Shown: positions 54,224 through 63,159 of the stretch, piece by piece
Numbering within the stretch: the first letter of the stretch is position 1
How the letters are laid out: each line of letters starts with the position of its first letter
DNA from: DSYU01 sp963827605
GTDB lineage: Bacteria > Chloroflexota > Anaerolineae > Anaerolineales > Anaerolineaceae
Length of the DNA: 64,000 bases
Reading direction: 5' to 3'
Assembly (NCBI GenBank): GCA_963827605.1
Contig: CAWHBK010000002.1
Span: 248,001-312,000 of the forward strand
Notes under the pieces: model-generated
The model's database searches: none
Seen by the model: only the letters and a program-made list of their open reading frames with translations
What the model was told of the DNA's origin: nothing
Translations under genes and position numbers: made by a program

Positions 54224-55307
54224 CCGCGCCAGCCCGCGGGCTGGGCTTGAGCCGGCTCACGCTCCAGGGCGGCAGCCAGGCCGGGCGCGGGAAGCGCATC
54301 CGCGACCGGTGCTGCGGGAGCTGCCCCATCAAGAGCGGTCTCTTCCGCCACCGCCGTTTTCGGAGCGGAGGCGGCCGCGTCCGAGGCGGCTGCCGAGGCG
54401 CGCCCGAGGCGGGCGGAACTTCACGCGCCTCCACGGTGGATGAGGCGTCTGGTATCAATGCGGTTTGCGCGGCTGCCTGAACCGGAGCGGCCACCGGCAG
54501 TAGTTCTCCCTGCGGCAGGTGGTTCCAACCTAACCGGCCGGCCACTCCCGCCGGAACAGGCTGGTCGAACAGGATCACCGGGTCGACCGGCCACAGCGAG
54601 CGATAGGGGTGGCTGCGTCCCCACAACCAACCGGCGACCTGGCCGGTCGTGTCATTGGCGGCGCACAGGTGCAGCAGCCGCACAGCTTCCGGCTCGTTGC
54701 CCATTTCCAATGAGGTTTCGGCCAGCACCAGGTTAATCACCAGGCAGTCGGGCCAGCGGGTGTGACCGGTATCGGCCAGGTGAAACACGGTCAGCGTGTC
54801 CAGGGTAGCGCGATCGACCAGCAAGTGCAGGGCCGCCGAAAGCAGCAGGTCGGGCTGGAAATGGAGCGCCTCCTGCACGGTTTTCTCGGCTTCGGCGTAT
54901 TCGCCGGCCTGAAAGGCCAGGTAGGCCTGACGCAGCGGCAGGCCCCAAGGCTCCAGGCGGGCATGCTCGGGCACCCACCCATCCAGGACATACAGGCTGG
55001 TCAGCGCAGCAGCGCAGCGCGCCGGGTCGCTTTCCTGGCAAGCCCGGGCTAGCGCCCGGTAGGCATCTACGAAGAATGGGTCTTTGCGGCAGATCATTTC
55101 CAGCGCTGAGATGGTCTGAGCGGAGCGGCCCTCAGCCAGCATTGCCTGGGCCTGTAGCAGGGAGACCTCCAGATCACCGGGGAAGGCCGCCAACCAGCTC
55201 AGCGCGGCCTGGCGGGCAAAGCGCAGCTCTCCGGTCAACAAGGCCGCGCGCAGCATGGCGATCAGGGTTTCCCTGCGCAGTACGTTTCCTGGCTGGAACA
55301 TGCTCAT
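54159..55307 (-). CDS. TPR-like repeat protein, probably fused to the C25-like protease (two -1 frameshifts)
   Basis: The first ~290 residues are helical repeats (LRFARQAALSWLAAFPGDLEV, AYRALARACQESDPARC, YAEAEKTVQEALHFQPDLLL) of the TPR/bacterial transcriptional activator type. From about 54405 the open frame becomes an implausible Arg/Pro/Trp-rich string, while the -1 frame reads an Ala-rich linker (ASAASDAAASAPKTAVAEET ... LEREPAQAQPA) that meets the protease frame near 54222. Two missing bases would give one protein of about 939 residues: TPR, linker, protease. The start overlaps the stop of the giant TPR gene as TAATG, so the genes are coupled. Confidence 0.65.
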   Translation of the reverse strand: MSMFQPGNVLRRETLIAMLRAALLTGELRFARQAALSWLAAFPGDLEVSLLQAQAMLAEGRSAQTISALEMICRKDPFFVDAYRALARACQESDPARCAAALTSLYVLDGWVPEHARLEPWGLPLRQAYLAFQAGEYAEAEKTVQEALHFQPDLLLSAALHLLVDRATLDTLTVFHLADTGHTRWPDCLVINLVLAETSLEMGNEPEAVRLLHLCAANDTTGQVAGWLWGRSHPYRSLWPVDPVILFDQPVPAGVAGRLGWNHLPQGELLPVAAPVQAAAQTALIPDASSTVEAREVPPASGAPRQPPRTRPPPLRKRRWRKRPLLMGQLPQHRSRMRFPRPAWLPPWSVSRLKPSPRAGAGVETTPAQGSQRPGRRYPPRG

Positions 55308-58300
55308 TAGATGGTTACCTCCAGTTTATGATGGACCAGGTTGAGGGCGATGACCGCCACGAGCTGCCGGCGGATGCTGAGGGCCACCGGACCGGCGTTA
55401 TCCGGGGCCAGGTCGGCTGCCCGGCGGAGCATATTTTCCGCGCTCATGTAATCCTTACCGTCGCGCATGATTAACCCGCTCTGATAAAAAGCCTGGTAAT
55501 CGTTGGGGGCGATGCGCATGGCTTGCTGGTAGACTTGCAGGGCGAGTTGATACTCGCGGCGTTCCTGGTATACCGAACCCAGTTCCAGGTATGCCTCCAG
55601 GACACTGGGTGACATGCGGATGGCTTCTCCTAACAGGTGCACAGCCTGGTCCAGGTTGCCGTTCTTACGGTTCAGCTTGCCCAGCATCAGGGTCAGGTCG
55701 GGCTGGTTTGGGTCCAGGCGCAAGGCGCGGAAGGCATAGCGCTCGGCCGCCTTCACCTCACCGCATTCGGCCTGGATACGGGCCAGGAAGCTCAGCAGAT
55801 CGATTTCTTCGGGATGGTCTTTGACCAGTTTTTCCAGCACGTCTGCAGCCGCCGGAGCGCCGTGCAGGCGGTGGATCAGCCTGGCGCGTTCGAAGGCCAC
55901 CGGGAAGAAGGCCTTGACCGCCGGGCAGGCCTGTTCGATCACCTCCAGCCCATCTTGCACCCGGCCGCGCAGCACCAGCACATTGCTGAGGAACAGGACC
56001 GCCCCAGCGTTCTCCGGCTCACGCCGCAGGGCGCCCTGGGCAAACTCCAGCGCCAGGTCGCTCTGGTTCATTGATAGGGCTGTCTCACCGGCAATAAGCA
56101 GCGCATCCGCCGAAGAAACATTTAGCTCGCCCGCCTTGCGCGCCGCTTCCAGCGCCTGGGGCAGCCGTCCGGCCATGTGGTAGGCCGTGGCAAGGGTCAG
56201 CCAGGCATCCGCCTGGGTAGGGTCGAGCGCCGTGGAGCTCTCCAGGCAGCCAATGGCGCCGGGAATATCCGCATCGGAGAGGCAGGCCTGGCCCAGCTTG
56301 CAGGCATAGCGGGCATTTTCGGTGTCGAGCGCCAGGGCCTGGCGGAAATGCAGCATTGCGGCCTGGAGGTCGCCAACCTGCAGGCACAGGTCGCCGGCAG
56401 CGTCATGCCAGTCCGGCTCATCCGCCCAAATTTGCAACGCGTTTTCATAAGCGGCCAGAGCCTCCGATAAAGCTCCCGCCTGGCGGTTGAGCATCGCCAG
56501 CACGGCATGCGCCAGCGCATGATCGGGGTTGGCGACCACCGCCCGACCGGCGGCGACCTGCCCCTCGGGGAAGAATCGCCCTGGTAACACAGAGCCAGAT
56601 GCAGCAGCACCAGCGGGTTTTCGGGATAACGGCGCGCCACCTGGATGGCCGCCGCCCGGTTATTGAGGTGACGTAACACGGCAATCAGCGCGGCAATGTC
56701 ATCCGGCTGCGAAGGCATGGAGGCCAGCGCGCGCGCGGCTTGCGCGGAAGGAGCAAAGACAGCCTGCCCGCGCGCCTGCCAGCGTCCAATATCACCCGCA
56801 TTTACCAGGCGACCCGCCAGGCGGATGGCCTCTTCATATTTTTGGCGACTTGCCTGGCTCAACGCGCCCAACCCAGGGGCGTTGCCGCGGCAGCCGGTGG
56901 ATGCGCAAAGCTGCTGGCGCTCCGCGCACAGTACCAGCGCGCGGGCAAACCCCAACTGGGCGCGAGCCTCGCCCGGGTATTCGCCAGCGCAACCCTCGAA
57001 CAGCGCCGGAACGTCCTGCCAGGCCTGCACTTCCAGAGCAGCTTCCGCCAGCCACAGCGGGCTGCCGGTCCCGGCTTGCCGGCGAGCGCCGGCATACCAC
57101 AGGCGCGCCACGGACAGATCTCCCTGGCGGGCCAGCAAGCGTGCTTTCGCTGCCAACAGGCGCGGGTCATCTTGCGCCTCTTGCAAGCCGGCTTCCACCC
57201 AGGCGCTCACCGGTTCAGATGTTTCACCGTTCAATTCCATTTCCACCCGCAGGCTAAGCAAGGCCAGGCTCGACCGGCCGTCACCCTGGGACTGGTTGAA
57301 TAATGCGGCCGGAAATTCACCTTCGCCCATCTGGAAGGACTGGACAATGCGGGCGGCGCGGTCATTCTGTAACTGGGCCAGGGCCAGGTCGGCGGCGCGG
57401 TAGCACAGCCCGGCGTCGGAGGGGCTGCACGCCAGTGATTTTTCGGCATGGTGCAGCGCGGCGGGCAGATCTCCAGCCTGGATCATCAAGCAGGTAAAAC
57501 GGTTGTGTATTTCTCCCAGCATGTGCGTCAGCAGGGACTGTGTACCGGCGTCCTGGGCTCCGCCGTCGCCCGTCGACACACTCTGGGCCACGCGCAAGGC
57601 GCGTTCCAGCACCGCCAGCGCCGCCTGGGGCCGCTCCAGCCGGGCCAGCAGATCGGCCTGCAGCAGATGGATGGGCAGGGTTTCCGCCTGGGGCAGCCTC
57701 TCCACCTGAGGCAGGTTTTCCGCCCAGTCATCAATGGATTGTTGGGCCAGGTCGAGCGCGGCCTCATAATTCCCCAAGCGTTCGTGCAGCTGGGCAACCT
57801 CAAACAGCAGCTCGCTGGGGGCTTGCGCGCCGGCCAGTAAGGCGCGCGCGTAGCAAGCCAGCGCGGACTGAGGATCTTCCAGGCGCAGGTAGATGTGGGC
57901 TGCCCGGCGCAGATCGGCCCGGCTCACCGGCACAGACAGGGAGAGAACTTTTTCCAGGCTGGAGCGCGTTGCGGTCAGGTCTCCAGCGCTGGCCTGCCCG
58001 CTGGCCAGGTTGACCAGCAGGTCGGGGCGATGCGGGTCGAGCTGTACGGCTCGCTGTAAGGCTTCCACGGCCCGGCGCGGCTCACCCGCCCGGGTTACGA
58101 TATCCGCGAACCACGACAATGTATTCACATCGTCTGGGGCAAGGCGGAGGACAGCGGCGGCACATTCCAGGGCTTCATGCGGCAGGTTGGCGCACAGCGA
58201 GGCTTCGGCCAGGCTGCGCTGAACAGGTATCGAATCGGGTTTGTCCTGGGCGGCTTCTTTGAGCGCCACCAGGGCCATATCGGTAAACTGCAGGCGCAGC

Positions 58301-60772
58301 GCCGTGCAGCCCAATCCCCACTGCACGCGCCAGCGCAGCTCGGGCACATCCGCCACCGGCATCTCCGCCAGGGCACGGTAGGCCTCCAGCGCGGCTTCCA
58401 GCTGGCCCTGCTCGCGCAGGATGTCCGCCATCAAAAAGCGCGCTTCCAGGTTCTCCGGCGAGACTTCCAGGATGCGCTGCAGCGCCTGACCGGCGTGCTG
58501 CAGGCGAGCATCCAGGGTCCCGGCATCCCAGTCTTCGGCGCCGGTGCGGAACTCGCCCAGCAGGATGCGCGCATACAGCAAGGAGGCTTCCAGCACGGGC
58601 AGCCCACCGCGCAGCGCCAGCTCCAGCACCGGCAGAGCGTTTTCCGCGTCATTCAGATCCAGCAAAACCTGCGCATACTCGTAGGCCAGCTCGGGGTTGG
58701 TAGCCCAGGCCGGGCGGGCTTTTTCCAGGACCGCGCGCGCCTCGGCGGAATGACCCAACAGGCGCAGCGTGCGCGCATACAGCAGCGCGCAGCGGGGCAA
58801 CTCCTGCGAAAGGGCATAGGCTTTTTTCAAATGGGGCAGCGCTTCGGAGAGCAGCCCGGCGTCCGCGCTGGCCTCACCCAGGGCCAGATGCGCCTGCGGC
58901 GCGTCCGGCACCGCCGTCACCGCCGAGCGCAGGGTTTCCAGCGCCCGACGCCCCTCGCCCTGCTCGGCCTGCACACGCGCCAGCGCCAGCCAGGGCGCCA
59001 GGGTCTCGGGGGACAACAGGGTGGCCCGCACCAGATAACCGGTCGCCCTGGAGACATCGTTCTGAGCGACCAGCGCCTGGCCCAACACTCCCAGCGCGAC
59101 ACCGTTGTTGGCATCCTCACGCAGAGCAGCTTCGCTCAGTTCAACGGCCAGAGCCGCCTGCCCGGCATTCAGGGCCACCTGCGCGCATTCCAGCCGGTCG
59201 TTGATGGAGGGCGGGCTGGAAAGCTCCAGCACCCGCTGCCATTCGGCCAGCGACTGCTGCCACGCTCCGGCCTGAGCCCACAAGCTGCCCAACAGGCGCC
59301 GCCCGGCAGTGCTGCCTGGGTTGAGCGCCGCTACACCCCGGGCGTAATGGATGGCCTGATCCAGGTTGCCCAGGCGCTGCTGAATGCGGCTGGCCAGGTG
59401 CAGCAGGGAAGCATCCGCAGGGCGGATGGTCAGCAGCACGCGGGCCAGGCGGGCGGCCTCTTCGGCCAGGTCCATCTCAAGCAAAATGCGCAGGGCATCT
59501 TCCGGACACCAGGAATAGACAAAATCGCCGCTGAAGGGCAGGTCAAAACTGCGCACGGCTTCCAGCAGCCCGGCCGCACTCTGGTGGGCCAGGTCGCGCG
59601 CCACGGCCGGTTCGGAATGGTACATCTGGCGGGCGCGCTTGAGCTGCAAGAAGGCGCTGTCAACGTCACCCGGCACCTGGTCCATGACGATGCTGGCATA
59701 GGGATGGCTCATCAGCACAACCCCCAACTCGTTTTTCAACCAACCGGCCGCCGAGGCCAGGTGGGCGGCCTGGCTGTTTTCCATCAGCGGGCCGGTATCG
59801 CTGGCGCCCTCGCCCACCTGCAGGTTGAGGCGCTGCAGGTACAGTCCGGAGAGCCACTGGTTGAGGGTGGTCTCAACCGCGTTGAATAATGAAAGCGCCT
59901 GGGCGCGCTCACCGGCGAGCTGGTAAAACGAGCCCATTTGCTGTAAGCGCAAGCGCGCGCTGCGAGAGGCCAACCAGTTCGGGTTCATTCGCGCCGGACT
60001 GGGCCCGCAGGCTGGCAAAGGCGGTGTGACCCACTACCAGGGTGCCGGACAAGGCCGCCGCGATGCGCTCCCGGCCGTGCAGGTTAAGGGTGCGCAGCAG
60101 GCACAACTGAAGTGAGACGGGCAGCCCGCGCAGCAGGCGCGAGAAAGCACGGATGTGTTCTTCCTCGCTGAAGGGCTGGCTGAGCAGGATATGGACAATC
60201 AGGGCGAAGGGTAAAGACTGAGCCGTCTTCGGCAGCAGGCTGCGCAGCATCTCGTCCGGGTCGGGGATCAACCCGTACAGGCAGGCGAGAGGCGTGCGCC
60301 AGATGGCAAAGGGCGACCCGGGGGCGGTATCCGCCTGGCCGGGTTTTGGCAATATCTCGGCCAGCAAGCCGCTCCAGGTACCGGTCAGGCGGCGGCGCTC
60401 GCGTAACGCCAGCGCCAGCAAACCGGCCTCGCGCAGGGCCGCCGGGGGTTTGGCGGTGTTTTGGGCCATCTGGTAAGCCTGTAAGGCCCGTTCTTGCATG
60501 TTTTGCCCCAGGGCCGACAGGGGTTCAGCGCGCAGCGCTTCGGCCGGACGGCTGGCGCTATCAGCGCCGGGGCCCAGCGCCAGGAGCGCCAGCCGGCCAG
60601 GGTTCCAATTCAAGGCCTGGCCGCCCAGGCAATCCAGGGCAGACTGCAGCGCGCCGGCCTGCTCCAGGTTTTGCCAAACCAGAGGGTCCTGGCGCAGCGC
60701 CGAAAATACCTGCGCGGATTCCTCCGCGGAAAGAACCTGCCCGATTTCACTAAAAAGATCATTGGATTGCAT
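55307..60772 (-). CDS. Giant tetratricopeptide-repeat protein (one +1 and one -1 frameshift)
   Basis: About 1,821 residues and nearly all TPR repeats after a ~270-residue N-terminal domain without a recognised fold (SLLPKTAQSLPFALIVHILL). Typical repeats are LGNLDQAIHYARGVAALNPG, AGEPRRAVEALQRAVQLDPH, LPHEALECAAAVLRLAPDD and REYQLALQVYQQAMRIAPND. There is no signal peptide or membrane helix, so it should be a large cytoplasmic solenoid. The frame shifts by +1 near 59950-59962 (in a gcgcgcgc run) and by -1 near 56571-56575. The start has aggag upstream. It is coupled by TAATG to the TPR/C25 protease gene; together they look like a scaffold or sensor with a protease effector. Confidence 0.78.
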
Positions 60773-60823
60773 AATGGCTCCTGCTACTTTGCTTTAACCG
60801 GGAGTGCATCTGGCCTGGGGAGG

Positions 60824-61144
60824 CTAGATCATTTTCACCATCAAATAGGCCGCGACCAGCATGATAAAACCAAACAGCACCAGGAAAATACCGATCCCGG
60901 CGCTGGTTTTGACCAGCTGGTTCATCGCGTCCATCAGGGAGGAAGCATTCCCAACCAGCCCGGCGATCTCTTCGGCCAGGCCCTTCTGCGCCAGCCGCGC
61001 AGTCTGAGCAGCAATGGTTTGCACCTCTTTCCCGGTCACCCGTGTAATCAGGGTAATGATGCCCGCCCCAATTGCGATGACCCCCAATAAGGTCAGGCTG
61101 GCGGCAAGGATGAAAGCGAAATCGTGCGCGTCGTATGGAAACAT
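60824..61144 (-). CDS. Two-helix membrane protein
   Basis: 106 residues from the ATG at 61144, preceded by aggagg. Helix 1 (~9-34, FAFILAASLTLLGVIAIGAGIITLI), a ~45-residue amphipathic middle (QTARLAQKGLAEEIAGLVG), helix 2 (~83-105). It stands 51 bp before the giant TPR gene on the same strand, so it is probably the first gene of that operon and might anchor the complex. No family recognised. Confidence 0.65.
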   Translation of the reverse strand: MFPYDAHDFAFILAASLTLLGVIAIGAGIITLITRVTGKEVQTIAAQTARLAQKGLAEEIAGLVGNASSLMDAMNQLVKTSAGIGIFLVLFGFIMLVAAYLMVKMI

Positions 61145-61204
61145 AAGGCCTCCTGGAGATTCTCTCAGGAGGCTAGGATGCAAGATGCGTGCCTATCTGG
61201 CAAT

Positions 61205-61275
61205 CCGCAAGAAGTTGCGCAACCGCAGGAAGTTGCGGCGCACCCGCAGGAAGTTGCTACGCAATTTCCTGCGGA
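61205..61275. repeat. Direct and inverted ccgcaggaagttgc repeats
   Basis: ccgca(a/g)gaagttgc occurs at 61205, 61223 and 61244 (spacings 18 and 21) and is followed by the inverted tttcctgcgga at 61264-61274. It lies between the SDR and the membrane-protein genes and could form alternative hairpins. Confidence 0.65.
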
Positions 61276-61287
61276 TTGGAAAATTGA

Positions 61288-62160
61288 TTAGACCGCTTCT
61301 TGCCAGCTGACGGGGACGGCGCGTTTCTGCCTGGCCGCGCGCCAGCGGTGAGAGACCAGCGCGGCAACCCAGGCCGGGGGCAGCAGCCCGCCCAGCACCT
61401 GCAGCATGCTGTTCAGGAAACCGGGGATGACCAGCGCGCGCCCCTTCAAGGCGGCATCCAGCGTGCGGGCCGCTACTGAGCCGGTATTTTGCGTGGTCAC
61501 CTGGCCCACCCAACCCTGGGCCTGGATGGCTTCGATGCACTCGCGCGTGGTTGGCAGCCCGGCCGGGCAGAGCACGGTAACCGTGGCGCCCAGCTCGCGG
61601 ACTTCTTCACGCAGCGCCAGCGAAAAATCGAGCAGGAAGCGTTTGGAGGCGGCGTAGGTAGCCTTGACCGGCATGGGATAAAAGGCCGCCAGGCTGGCTA
61701 CGTTGATAATGCGGAAGGCGGCGGTCGGGTCGCGGTGTTCGAGCAGGGCATGGGTCATTTCCAGGGTGCCTTCGATGTTCAGGCGCAGGATCGTGCGGAT
61801 CTGCTGGCGAGTTTGCTCGAAGAACGGGCCTTCATAATCCAACCCGGCCACGTTAATCAACATCCAGAAGCGCAGGCCGCGCGCGCGGAGGCTTTCGAAC
61901 AACACGCTGCGCGCTGCGGGGTCGGTCAGGTCGCAGGTTTGCAGCATGACCCGCACGCCGTAGGCATTCCGCAGGCCTTCCGCCAGCATCTCCAGCGGCT
62001 GCGGATGCAGGTCGGTGAGGAACAGATCCCAACCGCGGCTGGCGCATTCGACCGCGAAGGCTTTCCCCAGTCCACCTGCTGCCCCCGAAATAATGACTGC
62101 CGAGCGACCGGCAACCTGGATTTCTTGGGCCGTCCGGTTTTCAAGCGCGAAAGGAGTCAT
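61288..62160 (-). CDS. Short-chain dehydrogenase/reductase
   Basis: 290 residues from the ATG at 62160. Classical SDR: cofactor motif ISGAAGGLGKAFAVE, NVAGLDYEGP, catalytic Ser in INVASLAAFYP and YAASK. The acidic residue after the second strand (FLTDLHPQP) suggests NAD(H). The C-terminal ~50 residues (VIPGFLNSMLQVLGGLLPPA) are hydrophobic, as in membrane-associated 17-beta-HSD/retinol-type SDRs. The start overlaps the upstream SDR stop as ATGA. Confidence 0.88.
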   Translation of the reverse strand: MTPFALENRTAQEIQVAGRSAVIISGAAGGLGKAFAVECASRGWDLFLTDLHPQPLEMLAEGLRNAYGVRVMLQTCDLTDPAARSVLFESLRARGLRFWMLINVAGLDYEGPFFEQTRQQIRTILRLNIEGTLEMTHALLEHRDPTAAFRIINVASLAAFYPMPVKATYAASKRFLLDFSLALREEVRELGATVTVLCPAGLPTTRECIEAIQAQGWVGQVTTQNTGSVAARTLDAALKGRALVIPGFLNSMLQVLGGLLPPAWVAALVSHRWRAARQKRAVPVSWQEAV

Positions 62161-63059
62161 GCCGAAACCTCCTGTACAGGTTCTTCCTGGGGTATGCCAC
62201 ACATCTGTTCCGATAAAGCCCACAGCCGCCGCGCGGCGTCTTTGTCCAGCGCGTGCTTGCTGGGCGGCTTGGGAGCGCAGTCTTTCCAGTAAATGTCGGG
62301 CGAAAACTCGATGGACGGTTCCGTGGCCAGGAACAGGATGCCTCTGGCCGACTGCTCGGCGGTAACGCCGCCGGAACGACGGCGCGCCCACACCCAGCGC
62401 ACCAGGGCGGGGTTGCCCTTCAGCCCGATATCGGTCTTCACCAGGCCGGGGTCGGCGGCAAAGGCGCGTACGCTGGCCCCCTCACCCAGCGTACGATTAA
62501 GCTGCAAGGTAAAGAGCACGTTGGCCAGCTTGGTCTGCCCGTAGGCGCGCAGGCCGTTGTAATGACGGCGCAGCTGGATATCGGACCAGTTCAGGCGCGT
62601 GCCAAAGTGCGAATCGGAGCTGACCGTCACCACGCGCGCCGCCGGCGCGGCCTTCAGCAGCGGCAGGAGCAGGTTGGTGAGCAGAAACGGCGCCAGGTGA
62701 TTGACCGCCCACTGCATCTCAAAGCCTTCCTGGGTCAGCGTCAGCCAGTACGTAAAGGTGCCGGCGTTGTTGACCAGACCATCCAGGCAGCCGCGCCCGC
62801 CAGATGCCACCAGTTCGTGGATCTCGCCGGCCAGCTGGCGCACCTGGCTCTGCAACGAAAGATCGGCTACACGATATACCGCGCCGGCGTCCGGGTTGAT
62901 AAAGCGCAGCTTGCGTTCCGCCGCGCGGCAGCGCTCTGCCGAGCGCCCCACCCCAATTACCATCGCACCCTGGCGAACCAGCATCTCCGCCGTCGCCAGC
63001 CCAATCCCGGAAGTTGCCCCGGTGACCACAATTGTTTTACCTGTTAAAGTTGTTTCCAT
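62157..63059 (-). CDS. Short-chain dehydrogenase/reductase, retinol dehydrogenase-like
   Basis: 300 residues. Cofactor motif VTGATSGIGLATAEM, NNAGTF, VTVSSDSHFG and the catalytic YGQTKLAN. VIGVGRSAERCRAAERKL has Arg after the second strand, typical of NADP(H) preference. The layout matches retinol dehydrogenase/WWOX-like SDRs of ~300 residues. It is coupled by ATGA to the second SDR, so the two may act on the same lipid-like or carbonyl substrate, one with NADP and the other with NAD. Confidence 0.88.
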   Translation of the reverse strand: METTLTGKTIVVTGATSGIGLATAEMLVRQGAMVIGVGRSAERCRAAERKLRFINPDAGAVYRVADLSLQSQVRQLAGEIHELVASGGRGCLDGLVNNAGTFTYWLTLTQEGFEMQWAVNHLAPFLLTNLLLPLLKAAPAARVVTVSSDSHFGTRLNWSDIQLRRHYNGLRAYGQTKLANVLFTLQLNRTLGEGASVRAFAADPGLVKTDIGLKGNPALVRWVWARRRSGGVTAEQSARGILFLATEPSIEFSPDIYWKDCAPKPPSKHALDKDAARRLWALSEQMCGIPQEEPVQEVSA

Positions 63060-63112
63060 TTCTTATTCCATCCTTTGTTGCGTTAACCATAGCGCGGCAG
63101 GGGATGGAAGAA

Positions 63113-63132
63113 GATCCACCAGAGGGTGGATC
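63113..63132. terminator. Hairpin after the AAA+ gene
   Basis: 8-bp stem gatccacc/ggtggatc with a 4-nt loop, between the AAA+ gene stop and the SDR start on the minus strand. No T-run. Confidence 0.4.
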
Positions 63133-63159
63133 GAGGGGGTGGATTCAAGAATGAGAGGC

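Noticed and set aside
52490..60772. Craspase/TPR-CHAT (type III-E CRISPR) locus
   Set aside because: The protease has C25-like landmarks rather than a CHAT domain, and neither a CRISPR array nor a gRAMP effector is present.
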